Shown: in pieces, positions 1 through 8,947 of the stretch
How positions within the stretch are numbered: the first letter of the stretch is position 1
Layout of the letters: every line of letters starts with the position of its first letter
NCBI GenBank assembly: GCA_011523365.1
Contig: WTGY01000027.1
Coordinates: 1-39,881, forward strand
DNA length: 39,881 nt
Reading direction: 5' to 3'
Origin: Caldilineaceae bacterium
Lineage (GTDB): Bacteria > Chloroflexota > Anaerolineae > Caldilineales > Caldilineaceae
The notes under the pieces: generated by a model
Seen by the model: only the letters and a program-made list of their open reading frames with translations
What the model was told of the DNA's origin: nothing
Database searches by the model: none
Program-made: the position numbers and the translations under genes

Positions 1-119
1 CCTTGTGCCTGCCCTCGAACCCCCCAATAATCGGCAATCGAAACCAACCCACGCCGCCGCGCGGTCCCCACCCACCTTTTCGCCCCGACAACGGACTGCT
101 CGCCACGCTGTCCCTGAAA

Positions 120-148
120 TTGACTTTTCTCCCCCCGCAACCTATAAT
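120..148 (+). promoter_or_regulatory. Sigma-70-type promoter of the valS leader
   Basis: A -35 box TTGACT (120-125) and a perfect -10 box TATAAT (143-148) are separated by 17 bases. Transcription would start near 155, just ahead of the T-box leader of valS. The spacing and match to consensus are seen directly; promoter activity is inferred. Bases 1-119 hold no gene or structure I can support. Confidence 0.8.
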
Positions 149-154
149 CGCCTG

Positions 155-460
155 CATACAAAGAGAACGGCAGCGCACCGGAGGAGTACCCACGCGCGCG
201 AACGGCAGAGAGACGCCCTCCCGGCTGAAAGGGGCGTTCGTTATCGCAGCGCATTTGACGACCAAGCCATCACAGAACGGATGCCAGGGTCGCACAGGGG
301 AATGTCGCCGGGAAGGCTGGGAGAGTCAACAGACCTGCTGCACAGCTCTCCCCGGGTCCGCCCGTTATCGCGGTAGAGAGAGCCGGCAAGAACCTCGCCT
401 GCTAACCAAGGTGGTACCGCGGAGTCACTTCGTCCTTTGGATGTGGTGACTTATTTTTTT
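155..460 (+). promoter_or_regulatory. T-box riboswitch leader of valS
   Basis: This untranslated leader senses uncharged tRNA and controls read-through into valS. The T-box core lies at 408-422 (AAGGTGGTACCGCGG); its TGGT would pair with the ACCA end of a tRNA whose discriminator base is A, as expected for tRNA-Val. A stem III-like hairpin pairs GGGAGAG (319-325) with CTCTCCC (346-352). A stem I region lies between about 170 and 300, with an AGTA motif near 192-195 and a distal stem around GCCC/GGGC (near 213-235). I could not fix the specifier codon by eye. The leader ends in an intrinsic terminator. T-boxes are typical of Firmicutes but are also known in Chloroflexota. Confidence 0.88.
423..460 (+). 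terminator. T-box regulated terminator before valS
   Basis: The stem AGTCAC (423-428) pairs with GTGACT (446-451), and an inner stem CGTCC/GGATG is closed by a TTT loop. A T-rich tail runs through 460. It begins directly after the T-box core, so the antiterminator and terminator can compete in the usual T-box manner. Confidence 0.85.
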
Positions 461-562
461 GGCCAGCTCTCAACTGAAACTCGCTTACACAATGACCGAA
501 CACTTGAACCGACCGTCCAGCCGTCCAGCGCCGGCGAACCATCGATGGGAGCACAGGGACCA

Positions 563-3394
563 ATGACAACCACAAAACAGCCTGAAACGCACCAGGAAAT
601 GCCCACGGTCTACGAACCGCAGCAATGGGAAGAAGAACTCTACGAATGGTGGGAGTCGCAAGGCTTCTTTAGACCCGAACAGCAGATCGAAAGCGGTCTC
701 GCCGACCCCGACGCCCCGCCCTTCGTCATCTCCATGCCGCCTCCCAACGTCACCGGCGCCCTCCACCTCGGCCACGCCACCACCAGCGCCGTCGAGGACA
801 TGCTCATCCGCTACAATCGCATGGCCGGCCGCCCCACCCTCTGGGTTCCCGGCACAGACCACGCCGGCATCGCCACCCAGAACGTCGTCGAACGCAAACT
901 CGCCGAAACCGGCGCCACCCGCCACGACCTCGGCCGCGAACGCTTCCTGCACGAAGTCTGGGCCTGGAAAGACGAATACCACGGCCAGATCAGCGGCCAG
1001 CAGCGCCGCATGGGCATCTCCTGCGATTGGTCCCGCGAACGCTTCACCCTCGACGACGGCCTCAGCGACGCCGTCCTCGAAGCATTCATCCGCCTCTACA
1101 ACGACGACCTCATCTACCGCGGCAACTATCTCGTCAACTGGTGCCCCCGCTGCGAAAGCGCCATCAGCGACCTCGAAGTCGAACACGAACCAATCGATGG
1201 CAAACTCTACACCTTCCGCTACCCACTGCGCGCAAGCAACGGCGAGGCGCCCCCGACCGAACACGTCGAAGTCAGCACTACCCGCCCCGAGACCATCCTC
1301 GGCGACACCGCTGTCGCCGTCCATCCTGATGACGAACGTTACGCCCACCTCATCGGCAAGACCGCCTTCGTCCCAATCTTGAATCGCGAGATCCCCGTCA
1401 TCGCCGATGACCACGTCGACCCGCAGTTCGGCACCGGCGCCCTCAAAGTGACGCCCGGCCACGATCCCAACGACTATCTCATCGGCCAGCGCCACAACCT
1501 GCCATTCGTCAACATCGCCAACGAGGACGCCACCCTCAACGCCGCCGCCGGCCCCTATGCCGGCTTAGACCGCTTCGAAGCCCGGGAGAAACTCTGGCAG
1601 GACATGGACGCCGCCGGCCTCGTCGTCGGCGACAAGCCGCACGTCCACGAAGTCGGCCACTGCCAGCGCTGCCACACCATCGTCGAACCGCTCCTGAGTA
1701 CCCAATGGTTCGTCAATACCAAGCCCCTCGCCGACGCCGCCATCGCCGCCGTCAAGGACGGCCGCATCAAAATCGTGCCCGAACGCTTCGAACGCAACTA
1801 CTTCCACTGGCTCGAAAACATCCGCGACTGGTGCATAAGCCGCCAGCTCTGGTGGGGCCACCGTATCCCCATCTGGTACGGGCCCGACGGCCGTCAGTTC
1901 GCCGCACGCACCGAAAGCGAAGCACTCGAGCAAGCCATCGATTACTACGGTCAAACCGCCGAACTCGAACAGGACGAAGACGTCCTCGACACCTGGTTCA
2001 GCAGCGCCCTCTGGCCCTTCAGCACCCTCGGCTGGCCCCAGTTCGAAGAGACAGGAAATGGAAAGGAGAGCATCGACAGTCTGGGCGCAGAAAATTCTCA
2101 CTCCTTGGACCTCGCACGATTCTACCCGACAACCGTGCTCGAAACCGGCTACGACATCCTCTTCTTCTGGGTCGCCCGCATGATCATGATGGGCCTCTAC
2201 TTTACCGGCAAGGTGCCCTTCCACCATGTCTACCTCCACGGCCTCGTCCGCGCCGAAGACGGCCGCAAAATGAGCAAAAGCCTCGGCAACGCCCTCGACC
2301 CCCTCGACCTCATCGCCACCTACGGCAACGACGCCCTCCGCTTCACCCTGCTCACCGGCAGCACGCCCGGTAACGACATGAAGCTCAGCGTCACCCGCAT
2401 CGAAGCCAACCGCAACTTCGCCAACAAAATCTGGAATGCCGCCCGCTTCGTCCTCATGAATCTGGAAGCTGACGAGGTCTCTCTGGACAACACGGACGGA
2501 CCCCACAGCGTCACCTACGCCCTGCCTCCCCAGGACGCACAGACGCTGGCCGACCGCTGGATCCTCAGCCGCCTGAACACGGTGCAAAAGCATGTGACCC
2601 AGCTCATCGAAAACTGGCAGCTGGGCGAAGCCGGCCGCCAGCTCTATGAGTTCCTTTGGAGCGAATACTGCGACTGGTACATCGAGGCCGCCAAACCGCG
2701 TCTCTACGGCGGCGACCCCGCTGCCGCCCGCGCCACCCGCCAGGTCCTCGCCTACACGCTCGAGCAGTCCCTGCGCCTGCTGCACCCCTTCATGCCCTAC
2801 GTCACCGAAGCCATCTGGGGCCACCTGCCCGGTGTTCCCGATCAAGCCGAGGCTCTCATGACACAGCGCTGGGCCGCGCCTGCCGAAAGTCGCGACGCCT
2901 CCGCCGAAGACGATTTCGGCCGCATCCAGGAAGTCGTCCGCGCCATCCGCAACGCCCGCGCCGAGTACAACGTCGAACCCGGCCGCCGCATCGCCGCCGT
3001 CTTCGCCGGCAGCGAACACGCCCTCGCCCAGGACAACCTCGAGCTGTTCACCACGCTCGCGCGCCTCGACGAATCCCAGGTGACCGTCGAAGCCAGCCCT
3101 AACGGCACCGATTCCGGTCCCTCCGTCCATCTCTCCGCCGGCGGCATCACAACCTACCTCCCCCTCGCCGGCATGGTCGACCTCGAAGCCGAGCGCAAGC
3201 GCCTCCAAAAGGAGCTTGACAACGTCGACAACCAGATCAACCGCACCACCGGACTGCTTGACAACGAAAACTTCATCGCCAAGGCCCCCGAGCACGTAGT
3301 CCAGCGCGAACGCGACAAACTCGAAGACCTCAAAGCCCAGCGAGACCAGGTCTCCTCAAGTCTCGAGCAACTGAGAGGTCAACCAAACCAATAG
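563..3394 (+). CDS. valS: Valyl-tRNA synthetase
   Basis: Cytosolic class I aminoacyl-tRNA synthetase that charges tRNA-Val with valine. The 943-residue product has the HLGHA (HIGH) signature at residues 68-72, the KMSKS signature at 569-573, the large connective editing domain between them, the anticodon-binding domain, and a C-terminal coiled coil (about residues 865-940) typical of ValS. The reading frame is open from 437, but that codon lies inside the leader terminator. I chose ATG 563 because the purine-rich GGGA precedes it and the conserved N-terminal YEPQQWE motif follows shortly; ATG 599 is also possible. Length is normal for the family. Regulation is by the upstream T-box, so expression should rise when charged tRNA-Val is scarce. 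Confidence 0.97.
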   Translation: MTTTKQPETHQEMPTVYEPQQWEEELYEWWESQGFFRPEQQIESGLADPDAPPFVISMPPPNVTGALHLGHATTSAVEDMLIRYNRMAGRPTLWVPGTDHAGIATQNVVERKLAETGATRHDLGRERFLHEVWAWKDEYHGQISGQQRRMGISCDWSRERFTLDDGLSDAVLEAFIRLYNDDLIYRGNYLVNWCPRCESAISDLEVEHEPIDGKLYTFRYPLRASNGEAPPTEHVEVSTTRPETILGDTAVAVHPDDERYAHLIGKTAFVPILNREIPVIADDHVDPQFGTGALKVTPGHDPNDYLIGQRHNLPFVNIANEDATLNAAAGPYAGLDRFEAREKLWQDMDAAGLVVGDKPHVHEVGHCQRCHTIVEPLLSTQWFVNTKPLADAAIAAVKDGRIKIVPERFERNYFHWLENIRDWCISRQLWWGHRIPIWYGPDGRQFAARTESEALEQAIDYYGQTAELEQDEDVLDTWFSSALWPFSTLGWPQFEETGNGKESIDSLGAENSHSLDLARFYPTTVLETGYDILFFWVARMIMMGLYFTGKVPFHHVYLHGLVRAEDGRKMSKSLGNALDPLDLIATYGNDALRFTLLTGSTPGNDMKLSVTRIEANRNFANKIWNAARFVLMNLEADEVSLDNTDGPHSVTYALPPQDAQTLADRWILSRLNTVQKHVTQLIENWQLGEAGRQLYEFLWSEYCDWYIEAAKPRLYGGDPAAARATRQVLAYTLEQSLRLLHPFMPYVTEAIWGHLPGVPDQAEALMTQRWAAPAESRDASAEDDFGRIQEVVRAIRNARAEYNVEPGRRIAAVFAGSEHALAQDNLELFTTLARLDESQVTVEASPNGTDSGPSVHLSAGGITTYLPLAGMVDLEAERKRLQKELDNVDNQINRTTGLLDNENFIAKAPEHVVQRERDKLEDLKAQRDQVSSSLEQLRGQPNQ

Positions 3395-3457
3395 GGAACC
3401 GAAGTTTTCGCAAATGCCATAATCTTAATGACTTTGCTAAGGAAAGGTGGTCCGGTG

Positions 3458-3466
3458 TGGTAAAAT
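3458..3466 (+). promoter_or_regulatory. Possible extended -10 promoter of the toxin-antitoxin pair
   Basis: TGGTAAAAT reads as an extended -10 element (TG, one base, TAAAAT at 3461-3466). No convincing -35 box sits 16-18 bases upstream. It lies 37 bases ahead of the antitoxin start. Assigned by pattern only. Confidence 0.35.
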
Positions 3467-3503
3467 CTTCAAGGAGAAAAACGGAACTGTAAAGGAGAGC
3501 GAC

Positions 3504-3785
3504 ATGGGTATGGAGACAGTTACACTTCGGTTGCCAGCCCCCCTCTATGCAAAGGCAGAGGAACTTGCTGTCGAAGCAGAGACCAACCCTGACGACCTCG
3601 TCGCGATGCTCATAGAGACAGCACACCAGAGGCGCACTTGGGTGCGAGAATTCAAGGAACTGCGCGAGCAAATCAAACGTGACGGCGGCTTGAGCATCGG
3701 TTCGAGCCGGGAAGAGGTCGTAGAGCAATTGCGCCAGACGAGGCGTGAGATCTTTGATGCCGAGTACGCTCATCTGTATCGATAG
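3504..3785 (+). CDS. Putative VapB-like antitoxin
   Basis: Small protein of 93 residues directly upstream of, and overlapping, a PIN-domain gene, which is the classical antitoxin position. The N-terminus (VTLRLPAPLYAKAEELA) resembles a ribbon-helix-helix DNA-binding strand followed by a helix; the rest is predicted charged helix, suitable for wrapping the toxin. ATG 3504 is chosen because AAGGAG sits at the right distance upstream. The frame is open further upstream but lacks a ribosome site there. Base composition looks less GC-rich than valS, consistent with mobility. The family assignment rests on context more than on sequence. Confidence 0.65.
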   Translation: MGMETVTLRLPAPLYAKAEELAVEAETNPDDLVAMLIETAHQRRTWVREFKELREQIKRDGGLSIGSSREEVVEQLRQTRREIFDAEYAHLYR

Positions 3786-4188
3786 TAGCGTCTTTATACC
3801 TGCTCTACAGGAAACCGATCCGGACTCTCTATGGTTGGTCAACGCAATTGGAGCAGATATCACCGTGGTCATTCCCCGGTTGATAGTCCAGGAAGTGAAC
3901 CGAAACCTGATTACGCCCGGCCAGGTGCGAAGGTTCAATCGGCTTTTTGCTCTTTCTGATTTCGCTAATGTCGTCGATGAACCAATCCCTCTGAACTTGG
4001 TTGAGAAGTATGTAGGTCTTGGACTACCGGCAAAGGGTGACGCTTTCATTGGAGCCTTTGTCGAGTGGATGAACATTCCCTACTTGGTTTCAGCCAATCG
4101 CCACTTCTTGCGCGATCTACAAGTGGAATCCTATCTCGTTCTTGACCCGTCCCAGTTTCGCACAAGATATCAGTCAGACGCCCTTTGA
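3757..4188 (+). CDS. PIN-domain toxin, VapC-like
   Basis: Predicted 143-residue ribonuclease of the PIN family, acting on RNA in the cytoplasm when freed from its antitoxin. The metal-binding acidic residues are in place: D9 in the first strand (ICIDSSVFI), E46 in VQEVNRN and D95 in KGDAF, with N114 in SANRHF at the fourth position. It overlaps the end of the upstream gene by 29 bases, implying coupled translation; a GTG at 3745 is an alternative start. The pair is short, self-contained and set between housekeeping genes, as expected for a chromosomal toxin-antitoxin module. A non-toxic PIN nuclease cannot be excluded. Confidence 0.8.
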   Translation: MPSTLICIDSSVFIPALQETDPDSLWLVNAIGADITVVIPRLIVQEVNRNLITPGQVRRFNRLFALSDFANVVDEPIPLNLVEKYVGLGLPAKGDAFIGAFVEWMNIPYLVSANRHFLRDLQVESYLVLDPSQFRTRYQSDAL

Positions 4189-4294
4189 CGCTTCTTACTC
4201 CTACTTTCAGGAAACTCCGTTCACCCTCCGAATAGGCCAAAGGGGACAGGCTGAAACGCGAGCAAATAACGCAATCAGATCGTTTGTGATAATT

Positions 4295-4323
4295 TTGACA
4301 ATGTACCTTCCCCCTGCTATACT
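4295..4323 (+). promoter_or_regulatory. Promoter of the cytochrome complex operon
   Basis: A perfect -35 box TTGACA (4295-4300) and a -10 box TATACT (4318-4323) are separated by 17 bases, about 130 bases upstream of the first Rieske gene. No gene is supported between 4189 and 4456; this promoter is the main signal there. Confidence 0.8.
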
Positions 4324-4456
4324 CAATGCGGCTCTACCGAACGATGCATCGCCGTCCCGCCAGGCATTGAACCCTGTGTCGTCTTACCCGCTGGCAGGAT
4401 GAGCAAGGGGCGAGATGTAGGACAGGCTTCCCGCATCTCCAAGGAGACCAGTCATA

Positions 4457-5464
4457 ATGGCCGAAGTCAACCAGGCATGGCTCGAAAGAGTTAACCGCGC
4501 CCGGGAGTCGGCAGCCGAAAGACTCGGCGTCGATGTGAGCGAGATGCTGCCCCCCCGCGACGGCACCACCGGTGAAGCCGCAGATTCCGCGCCTTCGCCA
4601 GAAACCGCCGCCCCGCAGCCCGAACCGGCTGCCGTAGCCGCACAAACCGCGCCCGAGCCTGCCCCGCAACCCGAGCCCGCAGCAGTCGCCGAAGCCGAAC
4701 CGGTCGCCGCCGCAGAGGCCGCGCCTGTCGAAGAAGCCCCGGCCGCAGTCGCCGCAGCCACAATGGAGGCGCAGGCCCCAACCGCCGTCCAAAGCAACGG
4801 AAGCGCTGCCGCCGCCGCTGCAGACAGAGTCGCACCGGTCGGCCGCGCCGCCGTACTCGAAGGCTTCGATGCCGGCCAGGAAGGCATAAATCGCCGCGAA
4901 TTCCTCTCCTACGCCTGGGGCGGTGCCCTGACCCTTCTGACCCTGGAAAGCGGCCTCGCCACCTACCAGTTCATGTACCCGCGCTTCCGCGAAGGTGAGT
5001 TCGGCGGCGAGTTCAATCTCGGCGCCGCCAACCTGTTGCCTCAAATTGGAATCGACCCCGAAGGCAACGCGACCGGCAAATTCTGGCTTATCAATTCCGA
5101 TGATGGCCCGCGCGCCCTCTATATGGTCTGTACCCATCTCGGCTGCCTGTACAAGTGGGAGCCTTCCAACAACCGCTTCGAGTGTCCCTGCCACGGCTCC
5201 AAGTTCAGCCGCGAAGGATACTATATCGAGGGCCCTGCACCTCGATCTCTCGACCATTTCTTGATCCAGGTCGTAGAGGGCGGTTCCGTGGTTGCAGAAA
5301 CGTCCGATGCAGGCGACTTGGTCGCCGCCCCGGCCGTACCCTCTCCCGACGCTGAAATCATTGTCGACACAGGTAAACGTCTGCAGGGCAAGCCGGCTGC
5401 AATCTCGCCCGCGAAAGCTGTCGCAACACCAATTGAACTCCACCTGGATGAAGACGCCGCATGA
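4457..5464 (+). CDS. Rieske iron-sulfur protein of a bc-type complex
   Basis: Membrane-anchored [2Fe-2S] subunit that carries electrons from quinol at cytochrome b to cytochrome c. The 335-residue product has both cluster-binding boxes: CTHLGC (C225, H227, disulfide C230) and CPCHGS (C243, disulfide C245, H246). An [12 protein letters not shown] segment before a hydrophobic stretch (about residues 143-175) is a Tat-like signal anchor. Unusually, about 140 residues ahead of it form an Ala/Pro/Glu-rich low-complexity N-terminal extension, probably cytoplasmic, and about 60 residues follow the Rieske domain. AAGGAG precedes ATG 4457. It is the first gene of the complex and the intact partner of the abnormal Rieske gene downstream. 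Confidence 0.93.
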   Translation: MAEVNQAWLERVNRARESAAERLGVDVSEMLPPRDGTTGEAADSAPSPETAAPQPEPAAVAAQTAPEPAPQPEPAAVAEAEPVAAAEAAPVEEAPAAVAAATMEAQAPTAVQSNGSAAAAAADRVAPVGRAAVLEGFDAGQEGINRREFLSYAWGGALTLLTLESGLATYQFMYPRFREGEFGGEFNLGAANLLPQIGIDPEGNATGKFWLINSDDGPRALYMVCTHLGCLYKWEPSNNRFECPCHGSKFSREGYYIEGPAPRSLDHFLIQVVEGGSVVAETSDAGDLVAAPAVPSPDAEIIVDTGKRLQGKPAAISPAKAVATPIELHLDEDAA

Positions 5465-5515
5465 CCCGGTGGAGGTTGTAGTGGAGATTTTCCCTGAGAG
5501 GAGCATCCGGCCCAA

Positions 5516-6203
5516 GTGACCGCCCAACCAGGCTTGCAACCACAGCGAAACTGGGGAGAGGGAGCCAAATCGGCAACTGCTGATAGGGCTCTCCCGACAC
5601 TTGAACAATCCGGCTCACTCGCAGGTCCTGGACGTGAGAAATTCGACCGCAGAGAATTGCTAACCTACGTTTGGGTAGGCACGCTTGCGGCTCTGACTGT
5701 AGGTAGCGGTGTGGCAGGGTATCAGTTCCTATACCCTCGTCGGCCCGCCAACAAATTCAGAGGCAGATTCTATCTGGGCGCCGCCGCCAACCTGCCGCAA
5801 ACCGGCAGTGACCCGCTGTTGAACAGAGAAGGCAGGTTCTGGCTGGCCAATTCCGAGAATGGGGTGCACGCCTTCTACCATTTGTGCACACATTCCTGGG
5901 GCGGAGGGACAAAACTCAGGTGGGTACTCGAAAAAGACCGATTTGAGTGCCCCGTATGTGGGTCCAAGTTCAACCTGGAAGGTCACTATTTCGACGGCCC
6001 TGCGCCTCGCTCATTGGACCAGTTCGCAATAGAGATTGTCGTCGGGTCGCACTACTGCTTCAGAAACAGCAGTCACAGAGGTTGAAATCGAGCCTCCTTA
6101 CATCCCTTCCCCGGACGCCGAAATAGTGGTCGACACGGGATCGATGATCGAAGGATTGCCAAGCCATGCAAGTCCGTTGGTGAAAAGACAACAGAGTTGG
6201 TGA
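5516..6203 (+). pseudogene. Second Rieske-like protein with altered cluster ligands, frameshifted at the C-terminus
   Basis: Paralogue of the preceding Rieske gene. It begins at GTG 5516, with GAGAGGAG upstream. The uninterrupted frame gives 189 residues and stops at 6085. It retains the anchor (FDRRELLTYVWVG) and most of the Rieske fold. Box I reads CTHSWGGG (C124, H126) with the disulfide cysteine missing and about three extra residues before box II. Box II reads CPVCGS (C145, C148), so the cluster His is replaced by Cys and the second disulfide Cys by Val. Near 6040-6050 the frame appears to slip by one: the +1 frame continues as TTASETAVTEVEIE and then PSPDAEIVVDTG, matching the tail of Rieske 1 ([12 protein letters not shown]), to a stop at 6201-6203. 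It may be a decaying duplicate, a sequencing error, or an expressed 189-residue protein with a different cluster. Confidence 0.75.
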
Positions 6204-6252
6204 CAGCGTGCCTCGGACCCGTAATTCTCTTATCAGGAGACGATAGATTCAG

Positions 6253-7896
6253 ATGGGACTCCAAGAAAATATTCGCGAAAAAGGAGTTCTCGGCGCAGTC
6301 GCTGCCCAGGCCGATGACGTTTTCACCCGCCTCACCGCCGGCATCGACGCCGGTGAGTTTCGGCGCATGCTTCAGGGCGAACCGCCCGGCCGTCCCAATC
6401 CGCGCCTAAAGCCCCACAGCGAAGGCTTCCTGCTCCACATCAAGCCCACCTACTATCACGAGAGCGTCACCCGCTTCACCCATACCTACCGCCTGGGTCT
6501 CCTATCCACCTACCTCTTCATCGTCGAGACCATCACCGGCATTCTGCTGATGATTTGGTACGCGCCCTCGCCGGAACGCGCCTACGTCGACATGATCCTG
6601 CTCCTGACCAACATCCCCTTCGGCCAGTTCCTGCGCGACATGCATCGCCTCGGCGCCGAAGCCATGGTGGCTATCGTCACCCTGCACATGGTCCGTTGCT
6701 ACCTCACCGGCAGCTATAAACCGCCGCGCCAGTTTACCTGGTTCACCGGTGTGCTGCTGCTCGTGATGACTCTGTTCCTCAGCTTTTCCGGCTACCTCCT
6801 CCCCTGGGACCAACTCGCCTTCTGGGCCGTCACCATCGGCACCTCCATGGCCGAGGCCGTCCCGCCAGCCGTCGTCGGCGAAACAGTTAACCTGCTCGCC
6901 CGCGGCGCTCCCGATATTGGCGCCAACGGTCTCCTGCGCTTCTACCTGCTGCACGTCCTATTCCTGCCGCTGCTGCTGATCCTCTTCTTCTTCGTCCACT
7001 ACTACAAAGTAGTCCACTTCGGCATCAGCCTGCCCGCCGACGAAGAGGAAGTCGGCGAGGATACCGCCAACCGCGTCCCCGCCGACAAGCGCGTCTACTA
7101 CCTGCCCGACGTACTCGTAGATGAGACCAGCTTCCTGACCGTCATGACAGCACTGCTCATCGTCCTGACAGTCTTCTTCTTCCAGGCTCCCCTGGAACAC
7201 ATCGCCAACCCGCAATCAACGCCCCTCCATACCGTCGCGCCCTGGTACTTCTACTGGCTGCAGGGGCTGCTCAAAATCGCAGACAAATTCATCGCCGGCG
7301 TCCTGCTGCCCGGCGTGCTTCTCGTCCTGCTCATGGCCATCCCCTACCTCGACTACAACCCCAGCCGCCGCGGCAAAGACCGCAAAGTCGCCATCGTCGC
7401 CGGAATCGTCGCCGGCGCCGTCATGATCATCTGGAGTTGGATGGGCACGCCCGAATACGCCGTCGAAGGCGCCCCCTCGGTCGAAATCGTTCAGGACGTG
7501 ATGCCCGAAGAAGGCTCAGGCCTCTCCCGTGAAATCGGCTACAAACATCTTCCTCTTGGCGTCTGGCGCACCGACGAAGAGTACTACGTGCACGACCACG
7601 AATTCCTGGAGCTAATGCACGAATTCGAAAACTCCGTCGACTACTACCGCCGCACAGATCCCGACTTTAACGCGCCCATCGGCATCCTGACAATTTCCCA
7701 GGCCCAGCCCGGCCTCAAGAAGTTGAACTGGGAAATCACTTGGTTCGACGCCCAGGGTGGGGAAGGCTACTACGAGAAAACATTCTGGCTGCACGAAGAC
7801 TCCCTCTACTGGGAGCAGTACGGCTGGAAACACCTCTTCCTCGGTCAAGTCGCCGACGGCTGGAAGAGTCTGTCCGGCGCACTTGTAGGAGAGTAA
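6253..7896 (+). CDS. Cytochrome b of a b6f/bc-type quinol oxidoreductase
   Basis: Integral membrane diheme subunit that oxidises quinol. The 547-residue product carries the four heme-b histidines: H131 and H145 (14 apart), then H234 and H249 (15 apart). The 14/15 spacing is the b6f pattern rather than the 14/14 of mitochondrial bc1. A subunit IV-like part follows in the same chain, with the Qo-site motif as APWY (329-332) in place of PEWY. After the last membrane helices (to about residue 420) comes an extra soluble domain of roughly 115 residues that I do not recognise. ATG 6253 has GGAG upstream. It lies between the Rieske genes and the cytochrome c gene, as in other complex III operons. 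Confidence 0.93.
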   Translation: MGLQENIREKGVLGAVAAQADDVFTRLTAGIDAGEFRRMLQGEPPGRPNPRLKPHSEGFLLHIKPTYYHESVTRFTHTYRLGLLSTYLFIVETITGILLMIWYAPSPERAYVDMILLLTNIPFGQFLRDMHRLGAEAMVAIVTLHMVRCYLTGSYKPPRQFTWFTGVLLLVMTLFLSFSGYLLPWDQLAFWAVTIGTSMAEAVPPAVVGETVNLLARGAPDIGANGLLRFYLLHVLFLPLLLILFFFVHYYKVVHFGISLPADEEEVGEDTANRVPADKRVYYLPDVLVDETSFLTVMTALLIVLTVFFFQAPLEHIANPQSTPLHTVAPWYFYWLQGLLKIADKFIAGVLLPGVLLVLLMAIPYLDYNPSRRGKDRKVAIVAGIVAGAVMIIWSWMGTPEYAVEGAPSVEIVQDVMPEEGSGLSREIGYKHLPLGVWRTDEEYYVHDHEFLELMHEFENSVDYYRRTDPDFNAPIGILTISQAQPGLKKLNWEITWFDAQGGEGYYEKTFWLHEDSLYWEQYGWKHLFLGQVADGWKSLSGALVGE

Positions 7897-7906
7897 TACA
7901 GCAACT

Positions 7907-8815
7907 ATGCATCGTCTCTACACAAGGTCCCCGATCGCCAAAATAATGTGGGGCATTCTGTCCTCACTCGTCGGCATCATCGTCCTGTTGATGGTCTTGG
8001 TTAGCGAAAACCCGCGCATGGAAGCGCAGACCATCAACTGGGAAGGCCGCTCTATCGAGAACGGCGCCAAACTGTTCGCCGACAACTGCCTCATCTGCCA
8101 CGGACCGGACGGTCAGGGAATCCTCGGCAAAGGGCCTGGACTCAATAGCTACTACTTCTTTACCGACACCGGACGCCTCAAGGACGTTGGTTGGGTCGGC
8201 TCGCTCGAAGACTACGTCAAACTGACCATCTCCGCCGGCCGCCCCAGTAAAACCGACAGCCAGTGGCCTGAGGTCATGCCCACGTGGGGAGGGCAATTCG
8301 GTGGGCCGATGCGCGGCGACCAGGTGATAGATCTGACCAAATTCGTGATGAACTGGAAAGAATCTGCCCTTGCCCAGACACCGGACGAAGACCCGTTCCA
8401 ACCCTTCGATGACGTCTTCAAACCGGCTGAATTCCAGAACACGGCCTACATCCTGCTCACTGAAGAAGAGCAGGCCGCAGCCCTCGAAGAATACAGAGCC
8501 CGCAACATCCGCTCGCCCCAGGAGATCTGGACGGGCGAAGCCTGCTTCGCCTGCCACAACCTCGAAGAAAGACAGGTCGATCTCTACGGCCAGAACGGCC
8601 CCAACTTCGCCGACCTGTACGAACGCGCCGGCACCCGTGTCGAAGGCATGACCGCCGAAGAATACGTCTACGAGAGCATCGTCAATCCCACCGCCTTCGT
8701 GGTCGAAACCTACGAACTAGCCGGCAAGATGCCGCAAAACTTCGCTGAAAAACTCAGCGAAGACGAGATCCAGGCGCTCGTAGCCTGGCTGCTCAATCCC
8801 GACCGGGAGCAATAA
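7907..8815 (+). CDS. Membrane-anchored diheme cytochrome c
   Basis: Electron-accepting subunit of the adjacent quinol oxidoreductase, acting outside the membrane. The 302-residue protein has an N-terminal membrane anchor (about residues 12-36) and two CxxCH heme-c sites, CLICH in the first half and CFACH in the second, each starting a cytochrome c fold. Candidate axial methionines include those in VMPTWGG and KMPQNF. It starts 10 bases after cytochrome b, with AGGAGAG overlapping the upstream stop, so the genes are co-transcribed. It replaces a c1 or cytochrome f subunit; neither is encoded nearby. Confidence 0.93.
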   Translation: MHRLYTRSPIAKIMWGILSSLVGIIVLLMVLVSENPRMEAQTINWEGRSIENGAKLFADNCLICHGPDGQGILGKGPGLNSYYFFTDTGRLKDVGWVGSLEDYVKLTISAGRPSKTDSQWPEVMPTWGGQFGGPMRGDQVIDLTKFVMNWKESALAQTPDEDPFQPFDDVFKPAEFQNTAYILLTEEEQAAALEEYRARNIRSPQEIWTGEACFACHNLEERQVDLYGQNGPNFADLYERAGTRVEGMTAEEYVYESIVNPTAFVVETYELAGKMPQNFAEKLSEDEIQALVAWLLNPDREQ

Positions 8816-8827
8816 CCGAGGAGCAAA

Positions 8828-8858
8828 GAGCGAGGAGAGTGGAGTGGCTTCCTCGCTC
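8828..8858 (+). terminator. Stem-loop after the cytochrome operon
   Basis: Perfect 9-bp arms GAGCGAGGA (8828-8836) and TCCTCGCTC (8850-8858) enclose a 13-base loop just after the cytochrome c stop. There is no T-run immediately after it, so it may end transcription weakly or protect the transcript end. Confidence 0.45.
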
Positions 8859-8947
8859 CGCCTTCCTCCGGACCCTCCCCCAACCTTCTCAACGCTTCAT
8901 TCTCTTTCCTCCTCTCCGTCAGATACATCCAATTCAGAGGTTATCGC

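Noticed and set aside
437..562. N-terminal extension of valS from the first in-frame ATG at 437
   Set aside because: It lies within the T-box terminator and encodes residues foreign to ValS.
485..3295. Long open frames on the minus strand opposite valS
   Set aside because: These are shadows of GC-rich codon use in valS, with Ala/Gly/Val/Asp-rich translations and no domain.
4142..4402. 86-residue open frame between the toxin and Rieske genes
   Set aside because: It overlaps the toxin and spans the cytochrome promoter, with no ribosome site or recognisable protein.
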